The notes: generated by a model from the sequence alone, not told the origin. Positions 8,158 through 18,706 are shown, counted from the first letter of the stretch. The stretch is DNA of 64,000 nt from Archangium primigenium (GCF_016904885.1 NZ_JADWYI010000001.1:2418001-2482000); one strand, 5' to 3'. Numbers and translations: made by a program.

Positions 8158-9306
8158 CTACTTCGCCTTCTTCATACCCAGGTCGCCGCGCTGCGGGGTG
8201 GTGTCCCCCGCGCCGCCCACGCCCGCGCTCTGGAAGGCGTTCTTGAGCGCGCTGGCCGCGTCCGCCTGGGCCTTGGCGGCCGTGCCCACCACCGCGCCCA
8301 TGCCGAAGAACTCGTGCGTCACGCCGTCGTAGTTCTTCAGCTCCGTCTTCACGCCGGCCTCCTGGAGCTTCTTGGCGTAGGCGGTGCCCTCGTCCTTGAG
8401 GGGATCCAGCCCCGCGGTGATGATCATCGTGGGCGGCATGCCCCGGAGCTTGTCGGTGCTGGCCGTGAGCGGCAGGGCCAGGGGATCCGTGTTCGTCTTC
8501 CAGCCCTCGCCCAGGTAGTTGTTCCAGAACCAGGCGATGTCCTGGTTGCCGAGGAAGTAGTTGCCCTGGCCATTGGCCTTGTGGGACGGGGTGTTCACGT
8601 CATTGCTCACGAACGGGTAGACGAGCAGCTCGAAGACGGGGAGCGTGCGCCTGGCTTCCTTCTGCTGCATGGCCACCACGGTGGCGAGGTTGCCACCCGC
8701 GCTCTCGCCGGCGACGGCCACGCGCTGGGGGTCGCCGTTGTATTTGGCCGCGTTCTCCTGGACGTAGCGGAAGGCGGCCGTGGCGTCATCGGACGCGGCG
8801 GGGAAGGGGTGCTCCGGCGCCTGGCGGTAGTGCACGCTCACCACCACGGCCTTGGCCTGCTGGGCCAGGGCGCGCGGGCCGGCGTCATAGGTGTCCAGGT
8901 CGGCCACCACGAAGCCACCGCCGTGGTAGTAGACCACCACGGGGAAGGGGCCCTGACCCTCGGGCGTGTAGATGCGCACGGGGATGTCCCCGCCCGGCCC
9001 CGGCAGCGTGGTGTCATCCACCTTGGCCAGGCCCGTCTTGTCGGGCGTCGTGGACTTGCCCTCCTTCTTCATCAGCGACTTCACGGCGTCCGTGGCGCTC
9101 GGCCCCTTGCGGGCCTGCTCGGGCGTGAGGGTATGGAAGGGTTTGGGCTTGAGCGCCTTGTGGGCGTCGAGCACCTTCTGCATCCGCGGGTCCACCTGGG
9201 TCTTCGCGGGCACCCCCGTCTTCTCCGGCGCGCCCGGCTGGGCCAGGGCCGCGCCCGCGGTGAACAGGGGCAGCGTCGCGATCAACCATTTGTAGGACCG
9301 GGTCAT
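8158..9306 (-). CDS. Secreted HSL-type alpha/beta-hydrolase (esterase/lipase)
   Basis: 382 residues from ATG 9306, preceded by AAGGAG. A signal peptide is present (MTRSYKWLIATLPLF to AALAQ). The body has the hormone-sensitive-lipase family oxyanion motif HGGGF, the nucleophile elbow GESAGG, the acid in the GLDPLKDEG segment and the histidine in VTHEFFGM. This family hydrolyses short- to medium-chain esters; the natural substrate is unknown. A spacer of ~90 residues rich in Lys and Thr separates the signal from the catalytic core. The open frame extends upstream to 9642 but only as an overlap with the PPK2 gene. Confidence 0.9.
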   Translation of the reverse strand: MTRSYKWLIATLPLFTAGAALAQPGAPEKTGVPAKTQVDPRMQKVLDAHKALKPKPFHTLTPEQARKGPSATDAVKSLMKKEGKSTTPDKTGLAKVDDTTLPGPGGDIPVRIYTPEGQGPFPVVVYYHGGGFVVADLDTYDAGPRALAQQAKAVVVSVHYRQAPEHPFPAASDDATAAFRYVQENAAKYNGDPQRVAVAGESAGGNLATVVAMQQKEARRTLPVFELLVYPFVSNDVNTPSHKANGQGNYFLGNQDIAWFWNNYLGEGWKTNTDPLALPLTASTDKLRGMPPTMIITAGLDPLKDEGTAYAKKLQEAGVKTELKNYDGVTHEFFGMGAVVGTAAKAQADAASALKNAFQSAGVGGAGDTTPQRGDLGMKKAK

Positions 9307-9476
9307 GGGCTCTCCTTGGAAAGTGTGTGCTGCGCCCAAGGTGAGGCGTGCCCGTGCGCGCGGTAACTGGGCACGTGTCCCGAGCCTGGACGGTTGGCGG
9401 AGAGCGGCCACTCGGACATGCCGGGCTTTGACCCCTGCATCCAAAAGCGTCCCCGAGTTCCGGGGCTCCCCTGTCT

Positions 9477-10307
<831 letters not shown>

Positions 10308-10406
10308 CGGGTTCCTTCCGGGCCAGGCGCGAGGATGTCCCATGGGGCCTCCGGGCGGACAACCGCCGTGTCCCGGACTGTTGGCGAGGGCACGGGACGG
10401 GGGACT

Positions 10407-11744
10407 TCAGGGCCGGGCGTCGCGCAGCCGCCAGACGAGGAAGGTGTGCACCCGGCGGCCCCGGAAGTCGGACGTCAGCTCGCGCGGCCCCTCCACCGTG
10501 GAGAAGCGCTCGGTCAGCTCGGCGGGCGGCGGCTTGCCCTCGGAGTACCACAGTGCGTCGCGCCCCACGGGCACCTCGGGCCGGGGCCAGAGATCGTACT
10601 GGCTGCGGCGCGCCCCGCCCGCCGTGTCCGCGGGCAGGCCGGTGAAGTAGGCCACCTCCGAGGCGAGCTGGTAGCTGGGGGCGTACACCACCGCCACGTC
10701 CTCGCGCGCGAGCGTGCCCAGCACCTCCCAGCCATGGGTGCGCGCGAGCAGCACGTCGCGCTCGAAGCGCAGCAGCGGGAAGAGCAGGTGGGACGTCACC
10801 GCGAGCACCAGCGCCAGGTTGACGAGCGCCGCCGCGCGGAACCACCGCGCGTGCATGCCGGCCACGCCCACGCACGCGGAGAGGTACGCCGCGGCCGGCC
10901 AGTTGGCCTCGCCCCGGGTGCGCACGGACGCGTAGCCGAACAGGAGCAGGGGCGCGGCGGCGGCGGCGCGCAGGAGGAACTGCTCGCGGGGGCCCCGGAC
11001 GACGTACGCCACCGTCAGCGGCACCAGCACGGGCCCGCCGAGCGCGAGCTGGCCCAGGAGGAACTCCCCGAAGGTGCGCCAGCCGCCCTGGCCTCCGAGG
11101 CCGTGCTGCAACTGGAAGGCGAAGCCCGCCCAGTCGTTGCGCGCGTTCCACGCCACCACGGGCAGGAAGAGCCCCACGCCGAGCAGCGCGGTGAGCCAGG
11201 CGCCCGCGGGCAGCCGCCGGGCCCGCACGCACGCGGCGACGAAGGCCGCGGCGAGCAGCACCCCCGGGTACTTGGACAGCAGCGCCAGGCCACAGGCGAG
11301 CCCCGCCAGCACCCAGCGCTCGCGGTGGAGCGCCCATAGCGCCAGCGTCCAGAAGAGCAGCAGGGGCGTGTCCGGCGTGGCCCACACGCCCGCGAGGATG
11401 CCCACGGGGACGACACTCCAGAGCGCCGCCGCGCGCCAGGGCGCCTCGCCCGGGCCATGCACGTCCCGGGCGAGCCCCCACACCGCGCCCACGGTCGCCA
11501 CGCCACAGACGAGCGCGGTGGGGCGGATGCCGAGCAGCGCGATGAGCCACGCCACCCCGGGGGAGTGGTCGAAGTAGCCCCCGTCCAGGTGCCGCGACCA
11601 CTGCCAGTAGTAGGCCTCGTCGAAGTAGACGTCCGTGCCCAGCACGAGCGCCAGCCGGACCGCCGCGCTCGCCACGAGCAGGACGAGGCAGAGCGTCAGG
11701 TGGGGGACAGGGCGGAGGGCGGAGCGGTGGGCCACGTCTGGCAC
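10407..11744 (-). CDS. GT39-family (ArnT/PMT-like) membrane glycosyltransferase
   Basis: About 445 residues if started at GTG 11744, which clears the divergent gene at 11830. The frame remains open to 11861 but that would overlap the neighbour's 5' end. The first loop carries the GT39 signature [21 protein letters not shown], with the catalytic-type aspartate-glutamate pair. It is followed by around ten hydrophobic membrane segments rich in Ala, Leu and Val, and a soluble C-terminal domain. ArnT-like enzymes transfer sugars from polyprenyl phosphate donors to lipid A or proteins on the periplasmic face. The acceptor here is unknown. Confidence 0.85.
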   Translation of the reverse strand: MPDVAHRSALRPVPHLTLCLVLLVASAAVRLALVLGTDVYFDEAYYWQWSRHLDGGYFDHSPGVAWLIALLGIRPTALVCGVATVGAVWGLARDVHGPGEAPWRAAALWSVVPVGILAGVWATPDTPLLLFWTLALWALHRERWVLAGLACGLALLSKYPGVLLAAAFVAACVRARRLPAGAWLTALLGVGLFLPVVAWNARNDWAGFAFQLQHGLGGQGGWRTFGEFLLGQLALGGPVLVPLTVAYVVRGPREQFLLRAAAAAPLLLFGYASVRTRGEANWPAAAYLSACVGVAGMHARWFRAAALVNLALVLAVTSHLLFPLLRFERDVLLARTHGWEVLGTLAREDVAVVYAPSYQLASEVAYFTGLPADTAGGARRSQYDLWPRPEVPVGRDALWYSEGKPPPAELTERFSTVEGPRELTSDFRGRRVHTFLVWRLRDARP

Positions 11745-11829
11745 TAAGCGCACTTGCGGGCCTTTGCCCAGCACCTTTCCACGGGCGCCTGTACGCTCCC
11801 GCGCCCCGCCCCGTTTTCCGGAGCCCGTC

Positions 11830-13923
11830 ATGTCCCACCCCCCGCCGGCCGGCCCCAGCAACCGCCTCGCGCGCGAGCCTTCTCCCTACCTGCGGCAGCA
11901 CGCCTCCAACCCGGTGGACTGGTACCCCTGGGGCGAGGAGGCCTTCGCCCGGGCCCGCGCGGAGGACAAACCCCTGCTCCTGTCCGTGGGCTACTCGGCC
12001 TGCCACTGGTGCCACGTCATGGCGCACGAGTCCTTCGAGAACCCGGACATCGCCCGGCTGATGAACGCGGGCTTCATCAACGTGAAGGTGGACCGCGAGG
12101 AGCGGCCGGACGTGGACCAGCTCTACCAGGGCGTGGTGCAGCTCATGGGCCTGGGGGGCGGCTGGCCCCTGACGGTCTTCCTCACCCCCGAGCGCGTGCC
12201 CTTCTTCGGCGGCACCTACTTCCCGCCGGAGGATCGCTACGGCCGGCCGGGCTTCCCCAAGGTGCTGCAGGCGCTGAGCGAGGCCTGGACGAGCCGGCGC
12301 GACGAGGTGGTGCAGCAGGCCGGGGAGTTCCGCGAGGGCCTGGGCGAGCTGGCGCTGCACGGCCTGGACGCGGCGCCCGCGGCGCTCAAGGCCGAGGACC
12401 TGGTCGCCATGGGCACGGCCCTGCTGCGCCGCATGGACGGCGTGAATGGGGGTTTTGGCGGTGCGCCCAAGTTCCCCAACCCCATGAGCGTGGCGCTGGT
12501 GCTGCGGGCCTGGCGGCGCGCGCCCGAGCAGGATGCCCTCCGGCAGGCGGTGCTGCTCACGCTGGAGAAGATGGCGCGCGGGGGCATCTATGATCAGCTC
12601 GGCGGCGGCTTCCACCGCTACTCGGTGGACGAGCGGTGGCGGGTGCCGCACTTCGAGAAGATGCTGTACGACAACGCGCAGCTCCTGCACCTGTACACGG
12701 AGGCGCACCAGGTGGAGCCCCGGCCCCTGTGGCGGCAGGTGGTGGAGGAGACGGTGGCCTACGTGCGGCGCGAGATGACGGACGCGCGCGGCGGCTTCTA
12801 CGCCACCCAGGACGCGGACAGCGAGGGCGAGGAGGGCCGCTTCTTCGTCTGGACCCCCGAGCAGGTGGCGGCGGTGCTGGACGACGAGCTGGCGGACCTG
12901 GTGACACGGCGCTTCCACATCACCCCCAAGGGCAACTTCGAGCACGGCACCACGGTGCTGGAGTCGGCGGTGACCGAGGAGGTGCTGGCGTCGGACTTCT
13001 CCCTGTCTCTGGAGGAGACACGCGCCTTGCTGGACGAGGCGCGCGAGCAGCTGCTCGAGGCGCGCGAGCGGCGGGTGAAGCCGGGCCGGGACGAGAAGAT
13101 CCTCGCGGGTTGGAACGGGCTGATGATCCGGGGCCTGGCCTTCGCGGGCCGGGTGTTCGCCCGGGAGGACTGGGTGGACGGGGCCCGGAAGGCGGCGGAC
13201 TTCCTCCTGGCGGAGCTGTGGGACGGACGGCGCCTCACGCGCGCGTACCAGGAGGGCCAGGCGCGCATCCCGGGCTTTCTGGAGGACTACGGGGGCCTGG
13301 CCGCGGGCCTCACCGCGCTCTACCAGGCCACCTTCGAGCCGCGCTACCTGGAGGCCGCGGAGGCGCTGGTACGCGTCGCCGAGGAGCTGTTCTGGGACGT
13401 GGACAAGCAGGCCTGGCTGCTGGCACCCCGCGAGCAGGGAGACCTGGTGGTGGCCCCCTATGCGACGTTCGACAACGCGGTGCCCTCGGGGGCGTCGCTG
13501 GTGACGGAGGCGCAGGTGGCGCTCGCCGCGCTCACGGGCAACAAGTACCACCTGGACCTGCCCGAGCGGTACGTGTCGCGCATGCGCGAGCAGCTCCAGA
13601 AGAACCCCATGGGCTACGGGCACCTGGCGCTGGCGGCGGATGCGCTGCTGGAGGGCGCCCCGAGCGTCACCCTCGCCGGGGAGCGCGACGCGGTGGCCCC
13701 CCTGTTGGCGGCGGCGCGCGGCGTCTACGCGCCCACCTCCGCCTTCGCCTGGAAGGCGCCCACCGCGCCGGTTCCGCCCTCGATGATCGAGACCTTCCTG
13801 GGCCGCGAGCCCGTCCAGGGCCAGGCGGCCGCCTACGTGTGCCGCCACTTCGCCTGCGAGCCGCCCGTGACGGACGCGACACACTTCGCGCGGCGGCTGG
13901 CGGGCGCGAGCCGGGGGGGATGA
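11830..13923 (+). CDS. Thioredoxin-domain protein, DUF255 / YyaL-Spata20 family
   Basis: 697 residues. The N-terminal thioredoxin-like DUF255 domain has the signature [15 protein letters not shown] with a CxxC-type CHWC, followed by [15 protein letters not shown] and [12 protein letters not shown]. The C-terminal two thirds resemble an (alpha/alpha)6 barrel as in N-acylglucosamine epimerase-type folds ([30 protein letters not shown]). The family is widespread and the biochemical role is not settled. The start ATG 11830 is placed by the conserved N-terminus [15 protein letters not shown]. It overlaps the next gene by ATGA, suggesting coupling with the DUF47-Pit pair. Confidence 0.92.
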   Translation: MSHPPPAGPSNRLAREPSPYLRQHASNPVDWYPWGEEAFARARAEDKPLLLSVGYSACHWCHVMAHESFENPDIARLMNAGFINVKVDREERPDVDQLYQGVVQLMGLGGGWPLTVFLTPERVPFFGGTYFPPEDRYGRPGFPKVLQALSEAWTSRRDEVVQQAGEFREGLGELALHGLDAAPAALKAEDLVAMGTALLRRMDGVNGGFGGAPKFPNPMSVALVLRAWRRAPEQDALRQAVLLTLEKMARGGIYDQLGGGFHRYSVDERWRVPHFEKMLYDNAQLLHLYTEAHQVEPRPLWRQVVEETVAYVRREMTDARGGFYATQDADSEGEEGRFFVWTPEQVAAVLDDELADLVTRRFHITPKGNFEHGTTVLESAVTEEVLASDFSLSLEETRALLDEAREQLLEARERRVKPGRDEKILAGWNGLMIRGLAFAGRVFAREDWVDGARKAADFLLAELWDGRRLTRAYQEGQARIPGFLEDYGGLAAGLTALYQATFEPRYLEAAEALVRVAEELFWDVDKQAWLLAPREQGDLVVAPYATFDNAVPSGASLVTEAQVALAALTGNKYHLDLPERYVSRMREQLQKNPMGYGHLALAADALLEGAPSVTLAGERDAVAPLLAAARGVYAPTSAFAWKAPTAPVPPSMIETFLGREPVQGQAAAYVCRHFACEPPVTDATHFARRLAGASRGG

Positions 13924-14552
13924 CGCGCATGTTCAACCTGCTGCCCAAGGACGAGAAGTTCTATGACGAGCTGGAGCGACTGTCCGGCTTCGTCGTGAAC
14001 TGCGCCCAGCAGTTCGAGCGTGTCGTCTCCACCTTCCCCCACTTCTCCGGGCCGCTGCAGTCCATCGAGCAGGACCGCGTGGGCGCCAAGAAGGTCTTCA
14101 GCGAGTCGCTCTTCCGGCTCGACAAGGCCTTCATCACCCCGCTGGATCGCGAGGACATCCTCGGCCTCATCACGGTGATGTACGGCGTGGTGGACCGCGT
14201 CGCGGAGCTGTCGCAGCGCTTCCGCCTCTACCAGCTCAAGGCCCTGCACCCGACGCTCAGCGGACAGGCCCGCAACTTCGTGACCATCGCGCGCGAGCTC
14301 GACACCATCATCCATGGCCTGCGCCGCGGCCAGAAGCTGGAGGACCTCAAGCCCGCGCTCGACGCGGTGGGTGACACCATGGAGCTGGTCAAGCGCGACC
14401 GGGAGGCCTTCCTCGGCCAGCTCTTCGAGGGCACGCCGGATCCCCTGGAGGTGATGAAGAAGAAGGAGCTGCACGAGCTGTTGGAAGAGGCGATCGAGCG
14501 CAGCGAAGAGGCCACCGAGACCCTGGCGCGCGTGCTGCTCAAGAACGGCTGA
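13920..14552 (+). CDS. DUF47 (PhoU-like) phosphate transport accessory protein
   Basis: 210 residues, almost all alpha-helical, matching the DUF47/TIGR00153 family related to PhoU. The start ATG overlaps the stop of the upstream gene (ATGA); a second ATG at 13929 is also possible. Genes of this family commonly sit next to a Pit transporter and are thought to modulate it, and here a Pit gene follows after eight bases. No membrane segments; cytosolic. Acidic and basic residues alternate regularly, as expected for a metal-binding helical bundle (for example [20 protein letters not shown]). Confidence 0.88.
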   Translation: MTRMFNLLPKDEKFYDELERLSGFVVNCAQQFERVVSTFPHFSGPLQSIEQDRVGAKKVFSESLFRLDKAFITPLDREDILGLITVMYGVVDRVAELSQRFRLYQLKALHPTLSGQARNFVTIARELDTIIHGLRRGQKLEDLKPALDAVGDTMELVKRDREAFLGQLFEGTPDPLEVMKKKELHELLEEAIERSEEATETLARVLLKNG

Positions 14553-14560
14553 GGCGCTCC

Positions 14561-15613
14561 ATGTCCCTGCTGACCTTCGCCTTCGTGTTGATTGGCGCCG
14601 CGCTGATCTTCGACTTCCTCAATGGCTTTCACGACGCGGCCAACTCGGTGGCCACCGTGGTGACCACCCGCGTGCTCACGCCGAGGCAGGCGGTGCTCTG
14701 GGCCGCGTTCTTCAACTTCGTGGCCGCGTTCTTCTTCGGCACCACCGTGGCCAAGACCATCTCCGAGAAGCTGGTCGACCCCCAGGTGGTGGACCTGAAC
14801 GTCATCTTCGGCGCCCTGGTGGGCGCGGTGGTGTGGGACCTGCTCACGTGGTGGTGGGCCCTGCCCACCAGCAGCTCGCACGCGGTGATCAGCGGCCTGG
14901 CGGGCGCGGCCATCGCCAAGGCGGGGTGGGGCGCGCTGCTGCTCAAGGGCTGGGTGCCCGTGCTCGCCTTCCTCGTCCTCTCGCCCATCATCGGCATGGT
15001 GCTGGGCTGGAGCTTCATGACCGCCATCGCCTGGCTCACGCGCCACGCCGAGCGGCACGCGGCCGAGCGGCGCTTCCGGCACCTGCAATTGCTCTCCGCG
15101 GGCCTGTACTCGCTGGGCCACGGGACCAACGACGCGCAGAAGACCATGGGCATCATCGTCGCCATCCTGGCCGCCACGGGCCACGAGGCCTGGAGCCAGC
15201 CCAACCCCGAGGGCTTCCGGGGCCTGGGCGGCCAGCACGAGGTGGCCTGGTGGATCGTCCTCTCCTGCCACGGAGCCATGGCGCTCGGCACCATGGCGGG
15301 CGGGTGGCGCATCGTCCAGACGGTGGGCTCGCGCATCACCCCCTACCTGCGGCCCGTGGGCGGCTTCTCCGCCGAGCTCGCCGCCGCCACGAGCATCGCG
15401 TTCGCGACCCTCGCGCATGTCCCCATCTCCACGACCCACGCCATCGGCGGCGCGGTCTCGGGCGTGGGGGCCACGCGCGGCCTGCACGCGGTGCGGTGGA
15501 TCTGGGGCAAACGCATCGCCTGGGCCTGGGTGCTGACCTTCCCCGGCGCGGCGCTGATCGGCGCGGCGGGCTATGCCCTGGCCCGCTTCGGCCTGGGTCC
15601 GTTCGTCCACTGA
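14561..15613 (+). CDS. pit: Low-affinity inorganic phosphate transporter, Pit family
   Basis: 350 residues with about ten hydrophobic segments. Both PD001131-type inverted signatures of the Pit/PiT family are visible: FDFLNGFHDAANSVATVV near the N-terminus and YSLGHGTNDAQKTMGI in the middle. WWALPTSSSHAV and HVPISTTHAIGGAVSG also match. These carriers move phosphate (often as a metal-phosphate complex) with protons. The gene follows DUF47 by eight bases, so the two form a transport unit. Confidence 0.95.
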   Translation: MSLLTFAFVLIGAALIFDFLNGFHDAANSVATVVTTRVLTPRQAVLWAAFFNFVAAFFFGTTVAKTISEKLVDPQVVDLNVIFGALVGAVVWDLLTWWWALPTSSSHAVISGLAGAAIAKAGWGALLLKGWVPVLAFLVLSPIIGMVLGWSFMTAIAWLTRHAERHAAERRFRHLQLLSAGLYSLGHGTNDAQKTMGIIVAILAATGHEAWSQPNPEGFRGLGGQHEVAWWIVLSCHGAMALGTMAGGWRIVQTVGSRITPYLRPVGGFSAELAAATSIAFATLAHVPISTTHAIGGAVSGVGATRGLHAVRWIWGKRIAWAWVLTFPGAALIGAAGYALARFGLGPFVH

Positions 15614-15640
15614 CGGGCCGCGGGGGGGCTCGCGAGGCGA

Positions 15641-15674
15641 TTGACATGTCATTGCATGGGCTGACGTGTCATTG
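15641..15674. promoter_or_regulatory. Paired palindromic sites upstream of the peptide-P450 genes
   Basis: TGACATGTCA (15642-15651) is a perfect 10-base palindrome. TGACGTGTCA (15662-15671) is the same with one change. Each is followed by TTG, and their starts are exactly 20 bases apart, i.e. about two helical turns. This spacing suits two dimers of one regulator bound on the same face of DNA. The regulator is unknown. Confidence 0.45.
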
Positions 15675-15711
15675 ACACGGTGCCTGTGCAAGACACGGCG
15701 GGGAAGGGCAA

Positions 15712-15742
15712 TTGACAGACATGCGAGGCCTGTCGCTAGGAT
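15712..15742 (+). promoter_or_regulatory. Possible sigma-70-type promoter
   Basis: TTGACA (15712-15717) is a consensus -35 box. TAGGAT (15737-15742) is a weak -10 match with a long 19-base gap. It lies about 40 bases before the small ORF at 15783. TTGACA also occurs at 15641 and 15672, without a matching -10. Confidence 0.35.
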
Positions 15743-15782
15743 GGCGGCGGGCTGCTTCCCGGCCCCCTCAGGAGGAGCACGC

Positions 15783-15881
15783 ATGAAGGCATTGTTCTAC
15801 GTGGCGGTGGCGCTGGGTCTGTCCAACCCGAAGAAGCTGACGCGCCCCTACCAGGCCATCACGCCCGGCGGCGGCTACTGA
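15783..15881 (+). CDS. 32-residue peptide, candidate RiPP precursor for the adjacent P450
   Basis: An ideal AGGAGG lies seven bases before ATG 15783, much stronger than the site of the following P450, so translation is credible. The peptide begins MKALFYVAVALGLS (hydrophobic), continues with a Lys/Arg patch (PKKLTR) and ends PYQAITPGGGY. Aromatic residues are F5, Y6, Y23 and the C-terminal Y32. P450-modified ribosomal peptides (cittilin in Myxococcus, biarylitides in actinomycetes) use a very short precursor directly before the P450 with Tyr/Trp at the C-terminal core, which is the arrangement here. The gene pair is 19 bases apart. No database check was made; a leader peptide or chance ORF remains possible. 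Confidence 0.55.
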   Translation: MKALFYVAVALGLSNPKKLTRPYQAITPGGGY

Positions 15882-15900
15882 GTGACCCGCGGGGGGCCGC

Positions 15901-17229
15901 ATGACCGAACTTCCGGGTGAACCTCCTGGCCCCGTGGGGGGGTGGGGCATCGCGAACACCGCGGACTTCCACACGGATCCGCTCCAGTTCGTGACCCGGT
16001 GCGCCCGGGAGTTCGGGGATGTGGTGCGGCTGGGCCAGGACAACTACCTGGTCTGCCATCCGCGCGACATCGAGCGCGTCCTGGTCAACGCGCAGCGGCA
16101 CTTCGCGAAGGAGACCGGAGCGAAGCCGACCGAGGCCCGGACGGGCTCGTACCACTATGCGCTGATGCACACGGATGGAGAGGACTGGCGCTACAAGCGT
16201 CGGCTGCTCCAGCCCCTGTTCCTCCGGGAGCGTGTCGACATCGGCGCGGCGCCCATCGTCGCGGCCACCGAGGAGATGCTCGCCGCGTGGCGCCCCGGTG
16301 TGGCGCGCGCGATCGCGGACGACGTGTCGAGCCTGGCGGCCCGCTGGGTGGGGCGGTACCTGATGGACGCGGACCTCACCGCCAACGAGGTCCGGCGCTC
16401 CACGTCCTTCCTGGCGTGGAACTTCCGGCCGCTGCCGATCCGGCTCCCGCGCTGGCTCCCCACGCCCGGCAACCTCCGCTTCCGCTGGTCGGTCCATCAG
16501 TTCGAGCGGGCCATCCACGGGCTCATCGCGCGGCTTCGGGAGCGGAGCCTCGGCGCGTCCAACCTCCTCGGGCTGGCGCTCCAGGCGCGCGACGGGGACG
16601 AGGGCTGTCTGGCGCCCCCGTGGTACCCCCGGGACGAGGTGGCCATCATGCTCCTCGCCGCGCATCAGCCCACGGCCATCGCGTTGGTGTGGACGCTCCA
16701 CCTGCTGGCGACCCATCCGGAGGTGGACGCGCGGGTGGCGGACGAGGTGGTCCGGGTGCTGGGCGACGGGCGCGCCACCGCGGGAGATCCCGAGCGGCTC
16801 GTCTACACGATGGCGGTCCTCAAGGAGTCCCTGCGGCTCCATCCCCCCGTCTGGATGACGGCCCGGGAGACCGTCGAGCCGTGTGAGCTGGGCGGCTACC
16901 GGTTGGGCGCGGGCGTCAGCCTGGCGCTCAGCCCCTGGGTCCTCCACCGAGACCCTCGGTGGTTCGCGGACCCGGACGTGTTCCGCCCGGAGCGCTGGCT
17001 CGATGGCTCCCTCGAGGGGTTGCCGAAGTTCGCCTACGTGCCCTTCGGTGGTGGGGCCCGGCTGTGCATGGGGGCCGCGCTCGCGAGGCGGGCGCTGGTG
17101 CTCGCGCTCGCGACGGTGGTCCGCCGCTACCGCCTCACGCCCGCCGCGGATGCCCGGGTCTCCGCCTTCGCGGCGGCGTCCTTCCTCATCCCCCAGGGGG
17201 TCCGGCTGGTGCCCACGGCGCGGATGTGA
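15901..17229 (+). CDS. Cytochrome P450 with altered I-helix
   Basis: 442 residues, no membrane anchor. Core P450 marks are intact: WRYKR (96-100, W-x3-R), ESLR (309-312, E-x-x-R), the FRPERW segment, and the haem loop FGGGARLCMG (382-391) with Cys389. The I-helix reads AAHQPT (253-258) where related enzymes have AGHETT. The usual acid is Gln and the usual catalytic Thr is Pro, so oxygen activation may differ from a normal hydroxylase. The gene follows the 32-residue ORF by 19 bases with only a weak ribosome site, suggesting coupling. No redox partner is nearby. Overall it resembles bacterial CYP102/CYP4-like class E enzymes. The substrate is unknown; peptide cross-linking is proposed from context. 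Confidence 0.92.
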   Translation: MTELPGEPPGPVGGWGIANTADFHTDPLQFVTRCAREFGDVVRLGQDNYLVCHPRDIERVLVNAQRHFAKETGAKPTEARTGSYHYALMHTDGEDWRYKRRLLQPLFLRERVDIGAAPIVAATEEMLAAWRPGVARAIADDVSSLAARWVGRYLMDADLTANEVRRSTSFLAWNFRPLPIRLPRWLPTPGNLRFRWSVHQFERAIHGLIARLRERSLGASNLLGLALQARDGDEGCLAPPWYPRDEVAIMLLAAHQPTAIALVWTLHLLATHPEVDARVADEVVRVLGDGRATAGDPERLVYTMAVLKESLRLHPPVWMTARETVEPCELGGYRLGAGVSLALSPWVLHRDPRWFADPDVFRPERWLDGSLEGLPKFAYVPFGGGARLCMGAALARRALVLALATVVRRYRLTPAADARVSAFAAASFLIPQGVRLVPTARM

Positions 17230-17248
17230 AGCCCGCTAGACTCGGGGC

Positions 17249-17773
17249 ATGTCCCATGCGGTCCGCGACCCCCTGCTCTGGCAGTTCGACATGGCGTGGC
17301 AGCTCACCTGGTACCACCTGGAGAGCCTCACCACCGAGGAGTGCCTGTGGCGCCCCGCCGCCCAGGGCCTGCACGTGCGTCCGGACGCCGAGGGCCGGTG
17401 GGTGGCGGACTGGCCGGAGCGCGAGGACTACGGCCTGGGTCCCTCCAGCATCGCGTGGCTGACGTGGCACTTCGGCTTCTGGTGGTCCATGGTGCTCGAC
17501 CACTCCTTCGGGGCCGCGACGCTCTCGCGCGAGCAGGTGACGTGGCCCGGCTCCGCCGAAGGTGTGCGGGCGTGGATCCAGCGGCTGCACGGCGAGTGGC
17601 GGGCGGCGCTCGAGCGGCTCTCGGACGAGGAGCTGCGGTCCACCGAGCGCACGCGCTGGCCCTTCCAGGATCAGCCCTTCGCCCACGTCCTCGCCTGGGC
17701 GAACGTGGAGCTCACCAAGAGCGCCGCCGAGCTCGGCTACGCGCGCTTCCTCCACGCGGTGCGCGCGGGGTAG
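17249..17773 (+). CDS. DinB-family protein
   Basis: 174 residues, a four-helix bundle type sequence with many Trp residues. The spacing of potential metal ligands (QFDMAWQLTWYHLE near the start, WLTWHFGFWWSMVLDH in the middle, and the late WANVELTKSAAELGYAR) fits the DinB/YfiT metal-dependent family, which includes bacillithiol- and mycothiol-dependent transferases and proteins of unknown role. It starts at ATG 17249, 19 bases after the P450, so it may belong to that operon. It converges with the immunity gene at 17786. Its activity cannot be told from sequence. Confidence 0.75.
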   Translation: MSHAVRDPLLWQFDMAWQLTWYHLESLTTEECLWRPAAQGLHVRPDAEGRWVADWPEREDYGLGPSSIAWLTWHFGFWWSMVLDHSFGAATLSREQVTWPGSAEGVRAWIQRLHGEWRAALERLSDEELRSTERTRWPFQDQPFAHVLAWANVELTKSAAELGYARFLHAVRAG

Positions 17774-17785
17774 TCCGCCCTGTCC

Positions 17786-18706
17786 TCAAGTGCAGAAGCG
17801 TCGGAGCCATCGGCGCATGGGTTCCTTGTCCAGGGAGAACCAGCCGGTGTGCTCGTCGAGGAAGAAGGGCTCCAACAGCCGGGCCAGAGCGCGGTAGTGG
17901 GGGGCATCCTCGTTCTTCCGCGTGTCGAGGGCGTCGGGCTCATCTCCCAGCGTGAGCAAGAGCCTCCCTTGCTCCAGTTCGTGAATGGACACGTGGAGAG
18001 AGGACAGGGCCTCGCGCAGGCGGTGGAGGCCTCCCAATCCGTTCACGAGCTCGGGCCCGAGGAACGTGAGCCAATGCGCCCCGCGCGCACGTGCACCAAT
18101 GGCCCGGCTGGTTTCCTCGAGCCGGTAGAGGTCGAGTCCCAGGTATCGCTCGAGCAGGGGAATCAGGGCCTGCCGCGCCATGTACCAGCGGCCTCCGGGG
18201 GACACGATGGCGAGACTGGCATAGCCAAAGCTGAACGGCAGCTCACGGGCCAACTCCAGTGCGAGCGTGCGCAGCGCGTGCGCGCCCTGTCCCTGGAGGT
18301 ATTCCGAGGGAAAGGAGAAGCACACGCCGCAGGTCGCATCCGTGTCCTGATCAAACGGGGGAGCGTCCAACCAACGGCCGAGATACTCGAAGTTGTACCC
18401 CCCGACCTCGCTCTCGTGCTCCCAGAGTTCGACGCGGGCCGTGGCCGGCGAGGCACAGCCCAGGAGTTCCTCCTGGACGAAGGCCCAACCCGTCGAGTCG
18501 AGGGGGAGGGTATTGCCGTCATAGTCGCCGTACCAGCCGAGCGCTCCGGGAGGAATGGCTTGGACATAGGTCCGCAGCGCTCGCCAGATGGCGGGGGCGA
18601 TCTCTCCATGGGAGCGACGGATGAAGAAGCACAGGACGAGTCCGTCGCGGCCCACCAACCTGTGCTGGTCCGTTCGGAGCCGGATGGGCGGAACCGGTTC
18701 GTTCAC
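17786..18706 (-). CDS. DUF3396 type VI immunity family protein
   Basis: 306 residues from GTG 18706, which overlaps the TGA of the upstream lipoprotein gene (GTGA), a sign of tight coupling. The sequence fits DUF3396, annotated as a type VI immunity family: an N-terminal VLCFFIRRSHGEIAPAIW-type strand and helix, a central FGYASLAIVSPG segment, and the strongly conserved late motif ARGAHWLTFLG followed by LREALSSLHVSIHELEQG. No signal peptide, so cytosolic, as expected for protection from a nuclease acting inside the cell. By position it is the cognate immunity protein for the lipoprotein at 18703-19515. Confidence 0.88.
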   Translation of the reverse strand: MNEPVPPIRLRTDQHRLVGRDGLVLCFFIRRSHGEIAPAIWRALRTYVQAIPPGALGWYGDYDGNTLPLDSTGWAFVQEELLGCASPATARVELWEHESEVGGYNFEYLGRWLDAPPFDQDTDATCGVCFSFPSEYLQGQGAHALRTLALELARELPFSFGYASLAIVSPGGRWYMARQALIPLLERYLGLDLYRLEETSRAIGARARGAHWLTFLGPELVNGLGGLHRLREALSSLHVSIHELEQGRLLLTLGDEPDALDTRKNEDAPHYRALARLLEPFFLDEHTGWFSLDKEPMRRWLRRFCT

